Source: Fictibacillus aquaticus (lineage in GTDB: Bacteria; Bacillota; Bacilli; Bacillales; Fictibacillaceae). From it: a DNA stretch of 64,000 nt. How positions within the stretch are numbered: position 1 is the first letter of the stretch; every line of letters begins with the position of its first letter. The position numbers were made by a program, and so were the translations under genes. Shown here piece by piece: positions 51,764-59,796 of this stretch. Location of the stretch: the NCBI RefSeq assembly GCF_002245695.1, contig NZ_NOII01000010.1, forward strand, positions 52,283 through 116,282, given 5' to 3'. A model generated the notes under the pieces. That model worked only from the letters and a program-made list of their open reading frames with translations. It was not told the DNA's origin and did no database searches.

Positions 51764-51897
51764 TTCCATAAAACGGAATTACGCCCGCGGATTATTGTTT
51801 TGCGCCCGCGCATGAGCTGTTCGCGCCCGCAGCTGGGCAGAAGGCGCCCGCGCCGAGACGGTTTGCGCCCGCAAATGTGTAGAACGCGCCCGCGCAC
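51764..51897. repeat. 21-bp-period tandem array, copy B
   Basis: The second array, starting CCATAAAACGGAATTACGCC right at the NERD gene's stop codon. It has units such as CCCGCAAATGTGTAGAACGCG that are identical to units in copy A. Copy order and phase match copy A, so the pair forms ~135-bp direct repeats bracketing the NERD gene. Confidence 0.85.
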
Positions 51898-51913
51898 TCC
51901 CGCTCCATAATAA

Positions 51914-51952
51914 AAACACAAAAAACCCCACTCCGCCAAGCGGAATGGGGCT
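51914..51952 (-). terminator. Terminator of the lepB operon
   Basis: On the minus strand GCCCCATTCCGC-ttg-GCGGAGTGGGG followed by six T and GTGTTTTT. It follows the 59-residue gene directly. Confidence 0.9.
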
Positions 51953-51954
51953 CC

Positions 51955-52134
51955 TTATTTATCTTCCTGTTCCTGATCCGATTCAAGCTGCTGCGGATCA
52001 GGGGTCTTGCCGCTCTTCTTTACTTCCTTGTTAGAAGATACATGTTCCATGATTTTTCCGTGTTCTTTCATTTCTTCAAATGTTGATGCCATTGAGCTAT
52101 TTTTTCGTTTGTCCTGTTCTTTTTCGTTTTTCAA
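51955..52134 (-). CDS. Small charged hydrophilic protein downstream of lepB
   Basis: A 59-residue, strongly charged protein (MKNEKEQDKRKNSSMASTFE, then EMKEHGKIMEHVSSNKEVKKSGKTP, with an acidic tail). The start is TTG 52134, 6 nt after AGAGGTG. An upstream GTG overlaps the site. It lies 29 nt after lepB in the same direction and ends at a strong terminator, so it is probably co-transcribed. The function is unknown. Confidence 0.65.
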   Translation of the reverse strand: MKNEKEQDKRKNSSMASTFEEMKEHGKIMEHVSSNKEVKKSGKTPDPQQLESDQEQEDK

Positions 52135-52163
52135 GGGAATCACCTCTTGATGGTTATTTTCCC

Positions 52164-52742
52164 CTATTCCTTTTTTTCCAAACCGTCAAAAACCTTCATC
52201 TCGTCGACCGGCCAGTAGCGAATATTCGCCTTCCCGATCACATCCTTTATTTTTACAAGCCCGATATGCCGGCTGTCCTGGCTGTGCAGACGGTTGTCCC
52301 CAAGTACGAGAATCTGCCCTTTAGGGATTTTCTTCAATCCGCCTGTAATCTCTTCTAATGTAAAATCGCCAGTGAGGTTGCTGTTGGGCACTTGCTTTTT
52401 ATACTCGTTCAAATAAGGCTCGGCTACCGGTTTATAATTTATATATAATTGATCATTGCGGTAAGCGATATGTTCACCTGGCAAGCCGATCACTCGTTTA
52501 ATATAATCTTCTTTTTCATTCGCGTGAAAAACGATTAAGTCAAAACGCTTTGGCTCTGTAATCTCATAGCCGATTTTGTTAACGATGAGCCGGTTTCCGT
52601 TCTCGATTGTCGGCATCATAGACTCCCCGTAAACCACGTACTGCTCAAACAAGAATTTCTTTATTACAATCGCGAGTATTAGAGCGATTCCTATTGCCTT
52701 AATCCAGTCAAGCAAGCCGTTTCTTTCTCTGTCAGAGCTCAT
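52164..52742 (-). CDS. lepB: Type I signal peptidase
   Basis: A 192-residue signal peptidase I of the Bacillus Sip type, which cleaves secretory signal peptides at the outer membrane face. It has an N-terminal anchor (about residues 10-30), catalytic Ser41 in YGESMMPTI and Lys82 in DYIKRVIGLPGE, plus the ILVLGDNRLHSQDSRHIG box. The start is ATG 52742, with AAAGGAAGTGG upstream. The LGDNRLHSQDSR box reads like a normal GDNR..SxDSR. Confidence 0.95.
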   Translation of the reverse strand: MSSDRERNGLLDWIKAIGIALILAIVIKKFLFEQYVVYGESMMPTIENGNRLIVNKIGYEITEPKRFDLIVFHANEKEDYIKRVIGLPGEHIAYRNDQLYINYKPVAEPYLNEYKKQVPNSNLTGDFTLEEITGGLKKIPKGQILVLGDNRLHSQDSRHIGLVKIKDVIGKANIRYWPVDEMKVFDGLEKKE

Positions 52743-52831
52743 GAGGTCCACTTCCTTTACCTATCTCTTTAGTATCAATTTACCATTTTAACGTACTGAA
52801 ATTCAATATATCAGTTCTGAATAGTGAGAAA

Positions 52832-52868
52832 AAGCATACCCGGATGCCTTGCTTCATCCAAGTATGCT
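52832..52868 (-). terminator. Terminator of prkA
   Basis: On the minus strand AGCATACttGGATG...CATCCggGTATGCT followed by TTTTC, 10 nt after the prkA stop. Confidence 0.85.
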
Positions 52869-52878
52869 GGTATCACTA

Positions 52879-54774
52879 TTATCGGTTAAGCAAGCTTCCC
52901 ACATACCTCAGAAGCTCATTGGCGCTGGTCGTATTATAGCCATGTTCGTCGACAAGACGGGCGATAACCTCATTTATTTTCTTAAGCTGCGACTCATCCG
53001 GTGTTTTGGACGATGTTGTAATCTTTACAACATCCTTCAAATCTGCAAAAAGTTTCTTTTGTATCGCTTCACGCAGTCTTTCGTGCGACTGGTAGTTAAA
53101 CTTCTTCCCTTTTCTCGCATAAGCCGAGATTCGGATCAGAATTTCTTCTCGGAACGCTTTTTTCGCGTTCTCAGAAATGCCGATCTGTTCTTCAATCGAG
53201 CGCATCAGCTTTTCATCCGGACTCATTTCCTCACCCGTCAGGGGATCGCGCAGCTTGTTCTTGTTGCAATATGCTTCCACGTTATCAAGATAATTATCCA
53301 TGAGCGTGACCGCTGATTCTTCATAAGAATACACAAACGCCTTTTGCACTTCTTTTTTCGCGATCTCGTCGTACTCTTTGCGGGCAACGGAAATATAGTT
53401 CACATAGCGCTCTTTGTCTTCCTTCGAGATGGATGCATGATGGTCAAGTCCATCTTTAAGAGAACGCAGCACATCCAGCGCGTTAATTGAAGGCACTTCC
53501 TTGCGGATGATCGTGGACGAAATCCGGTTGATGATATAGCGCGGATCGATCCCGCTCATGCCTTCATCAGCAAACTCGCGCTTCAGCTCTTCCAGATCTA
53601 CATGGTTAAAGCCTTCCACGATCTCGCCGTCATACAGTCTCATCTTCTTCAGCAGATCCATGCCTTGTTTTTTCGAATCCTTCAACCTAGTTAAGATAGA
53701 GAATATCGCGGCAACACGCAGCGCATGCGGCGCGATATGCACGTGCGACATGTCACTCGCCTGAATCATTTTTTCATAAATGCGCTCTTCTTCAGAAACC
53801 TTCAAGTTGTATGGTACAGCCATGACAATAATACGGGAGTGCAGCGCCTCATTTTTCTTGTTGGCGATAAATGAACGGTATTCCGCTTCGTTCGTATGTG
53901 CAACGATCAGTTCATCCGCAGAGATCAATGCAAATCGGCCTGCTTTAAAGTTGCCTTCCTGGGTAAGAGATAATAAATGCCATAAGAATTTCTCATCACA
54001 CTTGAGCATTTCCTGAAACTCCATCATACCGCGGTTCGCTTTATTGAGTTCTCCGTCAAAACGGTATGCGCGCGGATCGGATTCAGAACCGTATTCAGCA
54101 ATCGTTGAAAAGTCGATGCTGCCGGTCAAGTCCGCGATATCCTGGGATTTGGGATCTGACGGGCTGAATGTTCCAATTCCTGTCCTCTTGTCTTCAGAAA
54201 AGAAAATCCGTTCTACAATGACATCTTCAATACGGTTTCCGTACTCTTTCTCCAGGCGCATCGTGTTTAGCGGGGACAGGCTTCCTTCAATTCTTACGCC
54301 ATATTCTTCAAAAAAGTCCTGTCTGAGGTGGTGCGGGATGAGATGTAGCGGATCTTCATGCATCGGGCAGCCTTTAATGGCATAAACCGCACCGCTGTCT
54401 GTTTTGGAATATTGCTCAAGTCCTCTTTTAAGCATCGTCACTAGTGTAGATTTCCCGCCAGATACAGGACCCATGAGCAGCAGGATCCGCTTTCTCACGT
54501 CAAGCCGCTTGGCTGCCGGATGAAAATATTCTTCTACAAGCCGTTCAATCGCTTCTTCAAGTCCGAAAATTTGGTTGTCAAAAAAACGGTACTTCTTTTG
54601 ACCATTGAAGGTGTCAATGCCAGCGTCTTTAATCATGTTATAAACGCGGGAGTGTGCTGATTGAGCTACATGCGGCCGCTCTTTTAAAATATCAAGATAC
54701 TCGGCAAAAGTACCTTCCCACACAAGACGCTGCTCCTCCTCACGGTGCAATTGTATTTTCGATAAAATATCCAT
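52879..54774 (-). CDS. prkA: Serine protein kinase / AAA+ protein PrkA
   Basis: A 631-residue protein, the same length as B. subtilis PrkA. The AAA+ part has Walker A GPVSGGKSTLV, and a kinase-like C-terminal domain follows. N-terminal EEEQRLVWEGTFAEYLDIL is typical. The start ATG 54774 follows GGGAGG at 5 nt. PrkA is expressed in sporulation and associates genetically with yhbH and spoVR. Its biochemical activity (kinase versus protease) is debated. Confidence 0.95.
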   Translation of the reverse strand: MDILSKIQLHREEEQRLVWEGTFAEYLDILKERPHVAQSAHSRVYNMIKDAGIDTFNGQKKYRFFDNQIFGLEEAIERLVEEYFHPAAKRLDVRKRILLLMGPVSGGKSTLVTMLKRGLEQYSKTDSGAVYAIKGCPMHEDPLHLIPHHLRQDFFEEYGVRIEGSLSPLNTMRLEKEYGNRIEDVIVERIFFSEDKRTGIGTFSPSDPKSQDIADLTGSIDFSTIAEYGSESDPRAYRFDGELNKANRGMMEFQEMLKCDEKFLWHLLSLTQEGNFKAGRFALISADELIVAHTNEAEYRSFIANKKNEALHSRIIVMAVPYNLKVSEEERIYEKMIQASDMSHVHIAPHALRVAAIFSILTRLKDSKKQGMDLLKKMRLYDGEIVEGFNHVDLEELKREFADEGMSGIDPRYIINRISSTIIRKEVPSINALDVLRSLKDGLDHHASISKEDKERYVNYISVARKEYDEIAKKEVQKAFVYSYEESAVTLMDNYLDNVEAYCNKNKLRDPLTGEEMSPDEKLMRSIEEQIGISENAKKAFREEILIRISAYARKGKKFNYQSHERLREAIQKKLFADLKDVVKITTSSKTPDESQLKKINEVIARLVDEHGYNTTSANELLRYVGSLLNR

Positions 54775-54946
54775 GAGTACCTCCCTTGATTGTATTGGCT
54801 CCATCAAGTGTTAATCTACTCTATGCGAGGATGTCCGTAATCATTCGATGGAAACATTATTTTCGGATAAGAAGAATATTTCCTAAACAGAGTTACTGAC
54901 ATGGTAAAATAGGGGTGAATTTACAAAGACAGGCAAGAGGTGCAGC

Positions 54947-56779
54947 ATGAATCGATTATTTGGTTTTGCAGCGGCCGTATTTTTACTAGGTATCATCGGG
55001 GCCGCGTTTACAGGTTTAAGCAAGGAAATTCATTCATACACGCCGATCGGTGATACGGTAAAATCCATTGCGGATGTTACCGACTATCCTCTTCAGAAAA
55101 ACAGTCCGGTGCTCGACAGCAGCGGCAGCACTTTTTTCGAGTTTAGAGGAACAGAAAACCGAATTTACATAGCCTATGAGCTTATACCTAAAAAAGTGAT
55201 ACAAAGCTTTATCTCGACAGAAGATCAAGACTTTCTCACCCACCACGGCATTGACGGAAAAGCCGTTGCACGCGCGCTCATCATCAATTTCCGCGGCGGA
55301 GGAATTCAGGAAGGCGCAAGCACGATAACACAGCAGCTGGCAAGAAACCTGTTCCTCACACACGAGCAGACTTACGACCGCAAGCTGAAAGAGCTCCTGA
55401 TTTCATATGAGATCGAAAAGTCACTGAGCAAGAAAAAGATCCTGGAGCTATATGTAAACACCATCTATTTTCAAAACGGTGTTTATGGCATTGAATCTGC
55501 AAGCCGGTATTACTTTGGCAAGAGCGCTGGAGAGCTGTCCACTGCTGAAACAGCTCTACTTGCCGCGATACCGAACAACCCATCACTTTATAATCCAGTG
55601 ACAAAGCTTGAACAGACAAAAAAGCGCCAAAAGTGGATATTAAAGAAGATGCTGGAGCAAAAAGCTATTTCTAAAAATGAGTATCTTACAGCTTTAAACG
55701 AAGAGATGAAGGTTATACAGCAGTTGCCAGCTGAAAAGTTTCCTGGCTATGCAGCTTATGTGAGAGAAGAATTGAAGCAGCTGATCGCGGAAAATAAAAA
55801 AGGACTCAAAGGAGCAAAACTTGATCAAGAGGTATCAAAGCTGATAGCAGAAGGAGTGACGATAGAGACATCCTTAGACCCATCATTGCAGGAGAAGTCC
55901 GAACAGTCACTCGTTCAGTTCCTTCCTTACGAGGAGGTCGAGGGTGCAGTTGTGGTCGTGGATCATGCAAAGCATGAAATCTCAGCTCTTGCCGGCGGGA
56001 AGAACAGCCGCTATACCGATTTCAACCGTGCTTACGAAAGCAGGCGCCAGCCTGGTTCTGCTATCAAGCCGCTATTGGTGTATACCCCTTATATAGATAA
56101 ATTTAATGCTAATGCATCCACTCTTATTGATGCTCGGCCGTTTTGCGAGAGCGGATATTGTCCTCAGAACTATGGCGGTGCTGTATACGGCCATATGCCG
56201 CTCGGCCAGGCGCTAGCTTCATCTATCAACACAACAGCTGTGAGGCTGCTGAAAACAACTGGTGTTAAACAATCGTTTAAATATCTAGAGCCCTTTCACT
56301 TTAAAGGGATCTCTAACAATGATCACCGCTTGCCTGCGGCGCTTGGCGGTTTCGAGTATGGCTTTTCGCCGCTTGAACTGACCTCTGCTTACAGCACGTA
56401 TGCAAGTAATGGAATCTATACTGCACCTCATGCGATCCGTACAGTCAAGAACAGAGACGGCAAGATTCTTTTTCAATGGAAAAAGTCCGGCACTCCTGTT
56501 TGGAGTCCGGACACGAATGAAAAGATGCGGTCGCTTCTCAGCAGCGTTGTTTCTTCCGGGACCGCACGGCGTGCAGCCTTTTCCGGACCGTCGTATCTCG
56601 GCGGTAAAACCGGTACAACTAACAATGTGAAAGATCTCTGGTTTATAGGATTGACTGACCGCTACACGTCAGGCGTCTGGATCGGACGAGATAAGCCGGG
56701 ATCGATCGGATTTGTTGAAGGCATTCAGCCGCAGATCGGCATTTGGCGCGATGTTATGTCATACGCTCACAGCCGGTGA
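54947..56779 (+). CDS. Class A penicillin-binding protein (PBP1a family)
   Basis: A 610-residue bifunctional peptidoglycan synthase. It has an N-terminal anchor, then a GT51 transglycosylase domain (catalytic Glu in ISTEDQDFLTHHGID, EGASTITQQLARNLFL, KELLISYEIEKSLSKKKILELYVN). The transpeptidase domain has SxxK GSAIK (QPGSAIKPLLVY), SxN SSINT and KTG GGKTGTTNN. The short length (close to B. subtilis PBP4) and lack of a C-terminal extension distinguish it from PonA. AGAGGTG precedes the ATG. The specific paralogue is not resolved. Confidence 0.95.
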   Translation: MNRLFGFAAAVFLLGIIGAAFTGLSKEIHSYTPIGDTVKSIADVTDYPLQKNSPVLDSSGSTFFEFRGTENRIYIAYELIPKKVIQSFISTEDQDFLTHHGIDGKAVARALIINFRGGGIQEGASTITQQLARNLFLTHEQTYDRKLKELLISYEIEKSLSKKKILELYVNTIYFQNGVYGIESASRYYFGKSAGELSTAETALLAAIPNNPSLYNPVTKLEQTKKRQKWILKKMLEQKAISKNEYLTALNEEMKVIQQLPAEKFPGYAAYVREELKQLIAENKKGLKGAKLDQEVSKLIAEGVTIETSLDPSLQEKSEQSLVQFLPYEEVEGAVVVVDHAKHEISALAGGKNSRYTDFNRAYESRRQPGSAIKPLLVYTPYIDKFNANASTLIDARPFCESGYCPQNYGGAVYGHMPLGQALASSINTTAVRLLKTTGVKQSFKYLEPFHFKGISNNDHRLPAALGGFEYGFSPLELTSAYSTYASNGIYTAPHAIRTVKNRDGKILFQWKKSGTPVWSPDTNEKMRSLLSSVVSSGTARRAAFSGPSYLGGKTGTTNNVKDLWFIGLTDRYTSGVWIGRDKPGSIGFVEGIQPQIGIWRDVMSYAHSR

Positions 56780-56798
56780 TATTAAGGCTGGTGGACAG

Positions 56799-57359
56799 TC
56801 ATGAGGCGATTCCGGCCATCAGCGCGTTATAAAGCCTAATGACGGTGTACGCCGTAACGAGACCGAACGCAGCCCAGAAAAACAGCTGCAAAAACACCAT
56901 ACCGATCAGATTCACTGTCCCCATATGCGCGCTTGCTTTTAGCAAGAAATAAAAGAAATAAACAATAGCGCTGACTGCAAAGACAGATAAAATTACGGCA
57001 AAGCTAAAGTTCAGCACGACGGCAATCATGGCTCCCACAAAAAAGATCCATCCGCCCTGCCTTGTCTTTCGGAGCGTTTCTCCTTCCGTGTCAGAAGAAA
57101 AGAAAAAGAGCCCAAGCTGCATGACAGAATCGGATAAGAGCTTTAATGCAGCCAAGCTCATAAAAAACAGCAAAAATAAACAAAACCCTGCTGAAAGATG
57201 TATGGTCTGCGTCGAGAACATTTCACGCATGCCTTGATAAACACCGAAATATTTAAGTTTAACAATTAAAAGCCGTTCAATATGTATCGCAAATGCGCTG
57301 CTGAACAAGATGATAGAAAACAGCGGCAGATACCCTGTGATGTATACATTTTTCTTCAA
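56799..57359 (-). CDS. DUF5366 family membrane protein (YufK-like)
   Basis: A 186-residue protein with about five helices (ITGYLPLFSIILFSSAFAIH, ...FCLFLLFFMSLAALKLLSD, GWIFFVGAMIAVVLNFSFAV, ...). Length and helix pattern fit the DUF5366/YufK group. It starts at TTG with AAAGGGG about 14 nt upstream, a somewhat long spacing. The function is unknown. It is convergent with the PBP gene. Confidence 0.75.
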   Translation of the reverse strand: MKKNVYITGYLPLFSIILFSSAFAIHIERLLIVKLKYFGVYQGMREMFSTQTIHLSAGFCLFLLFFMSLAALKLLSDSVMQLGLFFFSSDTEGETLRKTRQGGWIFFVGAMIAVVLNFSFAVILSVFAVSAIVYFFYFLLKASAHMGTVNLIGMVFLQLFFWAAFGLVTAYTVIRLYNALMAGIAS

Positions 57360-57490
57360 AATTGACTGCTTGCCCCTTTCTAGATAAAACCTGTACTAAT
57401 TATACTCATTTTAGATTCACAGCGCTTTCTTTTTCCTTTATAATAAATAAAGAAAATATGGAAAGACTTATGCAAAAGGAGGACGGCAAA

Positions 57491-57580
57491 ATGAGTTTCA
57501 TCCTTATACTGCTTGTTATGCTCGCGTTCTTGTCCGCCATTTTCACAGCGGGATACAACGACCGGCCTGGAAAGAACTAA
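57491..57580 (+). CDS. 29-residue single-pass membrane peptide
   Basis: A 29-residue product: hydrophobic helix MSFILILLVMLAFLSAIFTA followed by polar GYNDRPGKN. It has a near-perfect AAAAGGAGG 8 nt before the ATG and its own terminator 16 nt after the stop. Gene signals are strong despite the size. No function is known. Confidence 0.65.
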   Translation: MSFILILLVMLAFLSAIFTAGYNDRPGKN

Positions 57581-57596
57581 TATCGCTATACATATA

Positions 57597-57627
57597 AAAA
57601 CGCCCCGATTACACGGGACGTTTTTTT
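57597..57627. terminator. Terminator shared by the 29-residue gene and trmL
   Basis: AAAACG-CCCCG/CGGGACGTTTT hairpin (one internal mismatch) followed by seven T on the plus strand. It lies between convergent stops. Confidence 0.75.
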
Positions 57628-57635
57628 ATTTGTGC

Positions 57636-58112
57636 TTATTTGCGCAGATCACGGTAATCCTGCTGCCTGAGTGCTTCATAAATAAGGATGGCTGCCGTGT
57701 TAGACAAGTTAAGCGAGCGGATGTTTTCGTTCATCGGCAATCGCATGCATGTCTCACGGTTCGCATCGATCAACTCTCTTGGCAGTCCTGTTGTCTCTTT
57801 TCCAAAGATAAAGAAGTATTCTTCTTCCTGATTGGAATAATCAAAATCAGTATGATTCTTTTCTCCGAATTTCGTGACAAGATGGAACTTGCCTTCTGGA
57901 TACCGGTCAAATAGCTCCTGAATGTCATCATAATATGTCAGGTTCACGTGCTCCCAATAATCAAGTCCTGCACGCTTTAAGTATTTGTCATCTGTCGAAA
58001 AGCCCAGCGGACGGATGAGATGAAGATGTGTGTCCGTTCCTGCACAAGTTCTCGCTATATTTCCTGTGTTCGCCGGAATTTCCGGCTGATAAAGTACAAC
58101 ATGAATTGCCAA
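57636..58112 (-). CDS. trmL: tRNA (cytidine(34)-2'-O)-methyltransferase
   Basis: A 158-residue SPOUT methyltransferase acting on the wobble base of tRNA-Leu. The N-terminus HVVLYQPEIPANTGNIARTCAG and C-terminal SAM knot IFGKETTGLP...RLPMNENIRSLNLSNTAAILIYEALRQ are diagnostic. The start is TTG 58112, 5 nt after AGAGGTG. A GTG at 58121 lies within that site. B. subtilis CspR/TrmL is the counterpart. Confidence 0.94.
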   Translation of the reverse strand: MAIHVVLYQPEIPANTGNIARTCAGTDTHLHLIRPLGFSTDDKYLKRAGLDYWEHVNLTYYDDIQELFDRYPEGKFHLVTKFGEKNHTDFDYSNQEEEYFFIFGKETTGLPRELIDANRETCMRLPMNENIRSLNLSNTAAILIYEALRQQDYRDLRK

Positions 58113-58170
58113 AAAGCTCACCTCTTAAAATACTTTGCTGCGACTATTATAGCATGCCCTCTCAACGAAG

Positions 58171-58240
58171 AGGGGGTACGGTACCATTTAAATAAAATTC
58201 AGCATCTAAGCCAAATTTATTAAATGGTACCGTACCCCCT
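58171..58240. repeat. GGTACGGTACC inverted repeat, copy 4
   Basis: A 21-bp perfect stem whose outer arm is AGGGGGTACGGTACC and whose inner arm adds ATTTAA, with 28 nt between. The inner ATTTAA is specific to this copy, whereas copy 2 has ATTCA, yet each pairs within its own repeat. It lies between the trmL start and the amidase stop. Confidence 0.85.
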
Positions 58241-58247
58241 AAACAAA

Positions 58248-59129
58248 TTAAACGATGTGAAAAAACTTATATTGTATCCTTTTCGTGTAAGCTGTCGAGT
58301 CTTCGTAGCCCCAATAGCGCATCCGGCTGTTCGTCGTGTTCGCATTAACTAAAGGCTCTCCCATAGGGTCCTTCGCGACGACAATCGTACTGTGCTCCCA
58401 GCGCCCGTCACCATTAAAATCATAACAGACGATGTCCCCAGGCAGCAGCTGGCTTGCAGAATGCTTTTCTTCTGCAACAAGCCCGCTGCGTGAACCGCTT
58501 AAAAACCACCGGAAAGCATGAGCTACACTCCAGCTGTAACTCCAGCTGTTGTTCCTCATCCACCAGCCTTTCGTCCGTACAGCGTGATTGGTCATATGGA
58601 TTCCGCCCGCATTGATGCACTGTGATACATAATTCGTGCAGTTAACATCAAACGACTTAAATGCCGGATTGTGAGTGTTCCACCAGCGTTCTGCGTATTT
58701 GACCGCTTCCATCCTCTGATAGACGCCCTTACGCATATCTGGCGGTGAGGTGTCACGATCTATTTTATTAGCGTCAGTGGAACTTCCTTCTTCAACGATC
58801 GGCGAGTCGCTCAGCATGACGTCGTCTTCAAAGACACTTCTCCTTTCCTGCACAAGCTCTTCCACATAAAAGTCATAGCCTTGCTTGATAAGCAGACTGT
58901 GATGCACAAGGTAATCGACTTGTGTTTTTCCATCAGCTTCAGCAGTCCGGACAATCGAGCCGCTTGTCTGATTATTTACGATGCTCGCCTTCCGCTCCTT
59001 CAGCATTTCCTTTTTCCGGTTAAAGCTTTCCTGTTCTTTCATCAAGTAAAAAACTCTGGACGTCCGCTCATTGCCGATCATCCACTGTGACTGGTTCTGT
59101 ATATAATTTTTCAGGATATTCGTCCACAT
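58248..59129 (-). CDS. Amidase-domain protein (Amidase_6, PF12671-like)
   Basis: A 293-residue protein. The C-terminal half (about residues 135-290) contains YAERWWNTHNPAFKSFDVNCTNYVSQCINAGGIHM with a candidate catalytic Cys. LLPGDIVCYDFNGDGRWEHSTIVVAKD then supplies the His. These NlpC/P60-like features define the Amidase_6 group, thought to act on peptidoglycan or glycopeptides. There is no clear signal peptide, and the N-terminal ~110 residues are charged and helical. AGAGGAG precedes the ATG. Confidence 0.85.
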   Translation of the reverse strand: MWTNILKNYIQNQSQWMIGNERTSRVFYLMKEQESFNRKKEMLKERKASIVNNQTSGSIVRTAEADGKTQVDYLVHHSLLIKQGYDFYVEELVQERRSVFEDDVMLSDSPIVEEGSSTDANKIDRDTSPPDMRKGVYQRMEAVKYAERWWNTHNPAFKSFDVNCTNYVSQCINAGGIHMTNHAVRTKGWWMRNNSWSYSWSVAHAFRWFLSGSRSGLVAEEKHSASQLLPGDIVCYDFNGDGRWEHSTIVVAKDPMGEPLVNANTTNSRMRYWGYEDSTAYTKRIQYKFFHIV

Positions 59130-59171
59130 TTGCTGCCACTCCTCTCTGCTTCTTTAACATATGAGTCAGCG

Positions 59172-59201
59172 GCAAAAAAAAAGAACCCGCAATTGGGTTC
59201 T
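59172..59201 (-). terminator. Terminator overlapping the ogt stop codon
   Basis: On the minus strand AGAACCC-aattgc-GGGTTCT followed by ten T. The first arm includes the TAG stop of ogt. Confidence 0.9.
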
Positions 59202-59736
59202 AGGACGTTTTTTGACAGCTGTTATGCTCGATGCTCAGCAGTATTTCTTTCTTATCAAGACCGCCTCCATATCCCACAAGGGCGCCATTACTGCCGATTA
59301 CACGGTGGCACGGAATAAATACAGGAACAGGATTCTGGTTATTGGCTGATCCTACCGCTCTTACTGCCTTTGGAGCGCCGATTCCTGAAGCCACTTCCTT
59401 GTAAGAGCAAGTCGTGCCATAAGGTATTCCCGCGAGCTGCTCCCAAACTTTTTTCTGGAAGGGAGTGCCGTATAAATCAAAGTCCATTACAAATTCTCTT
59501 AATGTTCCATTAAAATAGCTTTTTAACTGATCAATTGCCGAGGCTAGCTTCAGAGGAGCATGAACAAGCTCTCCTTTAATAAAAAACTTAGCCATCCATG
59601 CTTGAAGCGATGGAAGGTTCTCGTTTAATGTGCCAAAATCCAGCCGGCAGATCCCCTTATCGGTAGAAATTATCGTAAGCGGACCGAGTATGCTTTCACA
59701 TTCCTCATAGTAGAGTACGGTTTTTATCTGACACAT
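59200..59736 (-). CDS. ogt: Methylated-DNA-[protein]-cysteine S-methyltransferase
   Basis: A 178-residue Ogt/MGMT protein that repairs O6-methylguanine by suicide transfer. The acceptor motif is IPCHRVIGSNG. The helix-turn-helix arginine finger region is IPYGTTCSYKEVASGIGAPKAVRAVGSANNQN. AGAAGGGAT precedes the ATG. It is monocistronic, between queG and the amidase. Confidence 0.95.
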   Translation of the reverse strand: MCQIKTVLYYEECESILGPLTIISTDKGICRLDFGTLNENLPSLQAWMAKFFIKGELVHAPLKLASAIDQLKSYFNGTLREFVMDFDLYGTPFQKKVWEQLAGIPYGTTCSYKEVASGIGAPKAVRAVGSANNQNPVPVFIPCHRVIGSNGALVGYGGGLDKKEILLSIEHNSCQKTS

Positions 59737-59796
59737 AAGTATCCCTTCTTTTCGTTACTTGTCCTTTATACTATCCGACATTGAAAACATTTGCGA

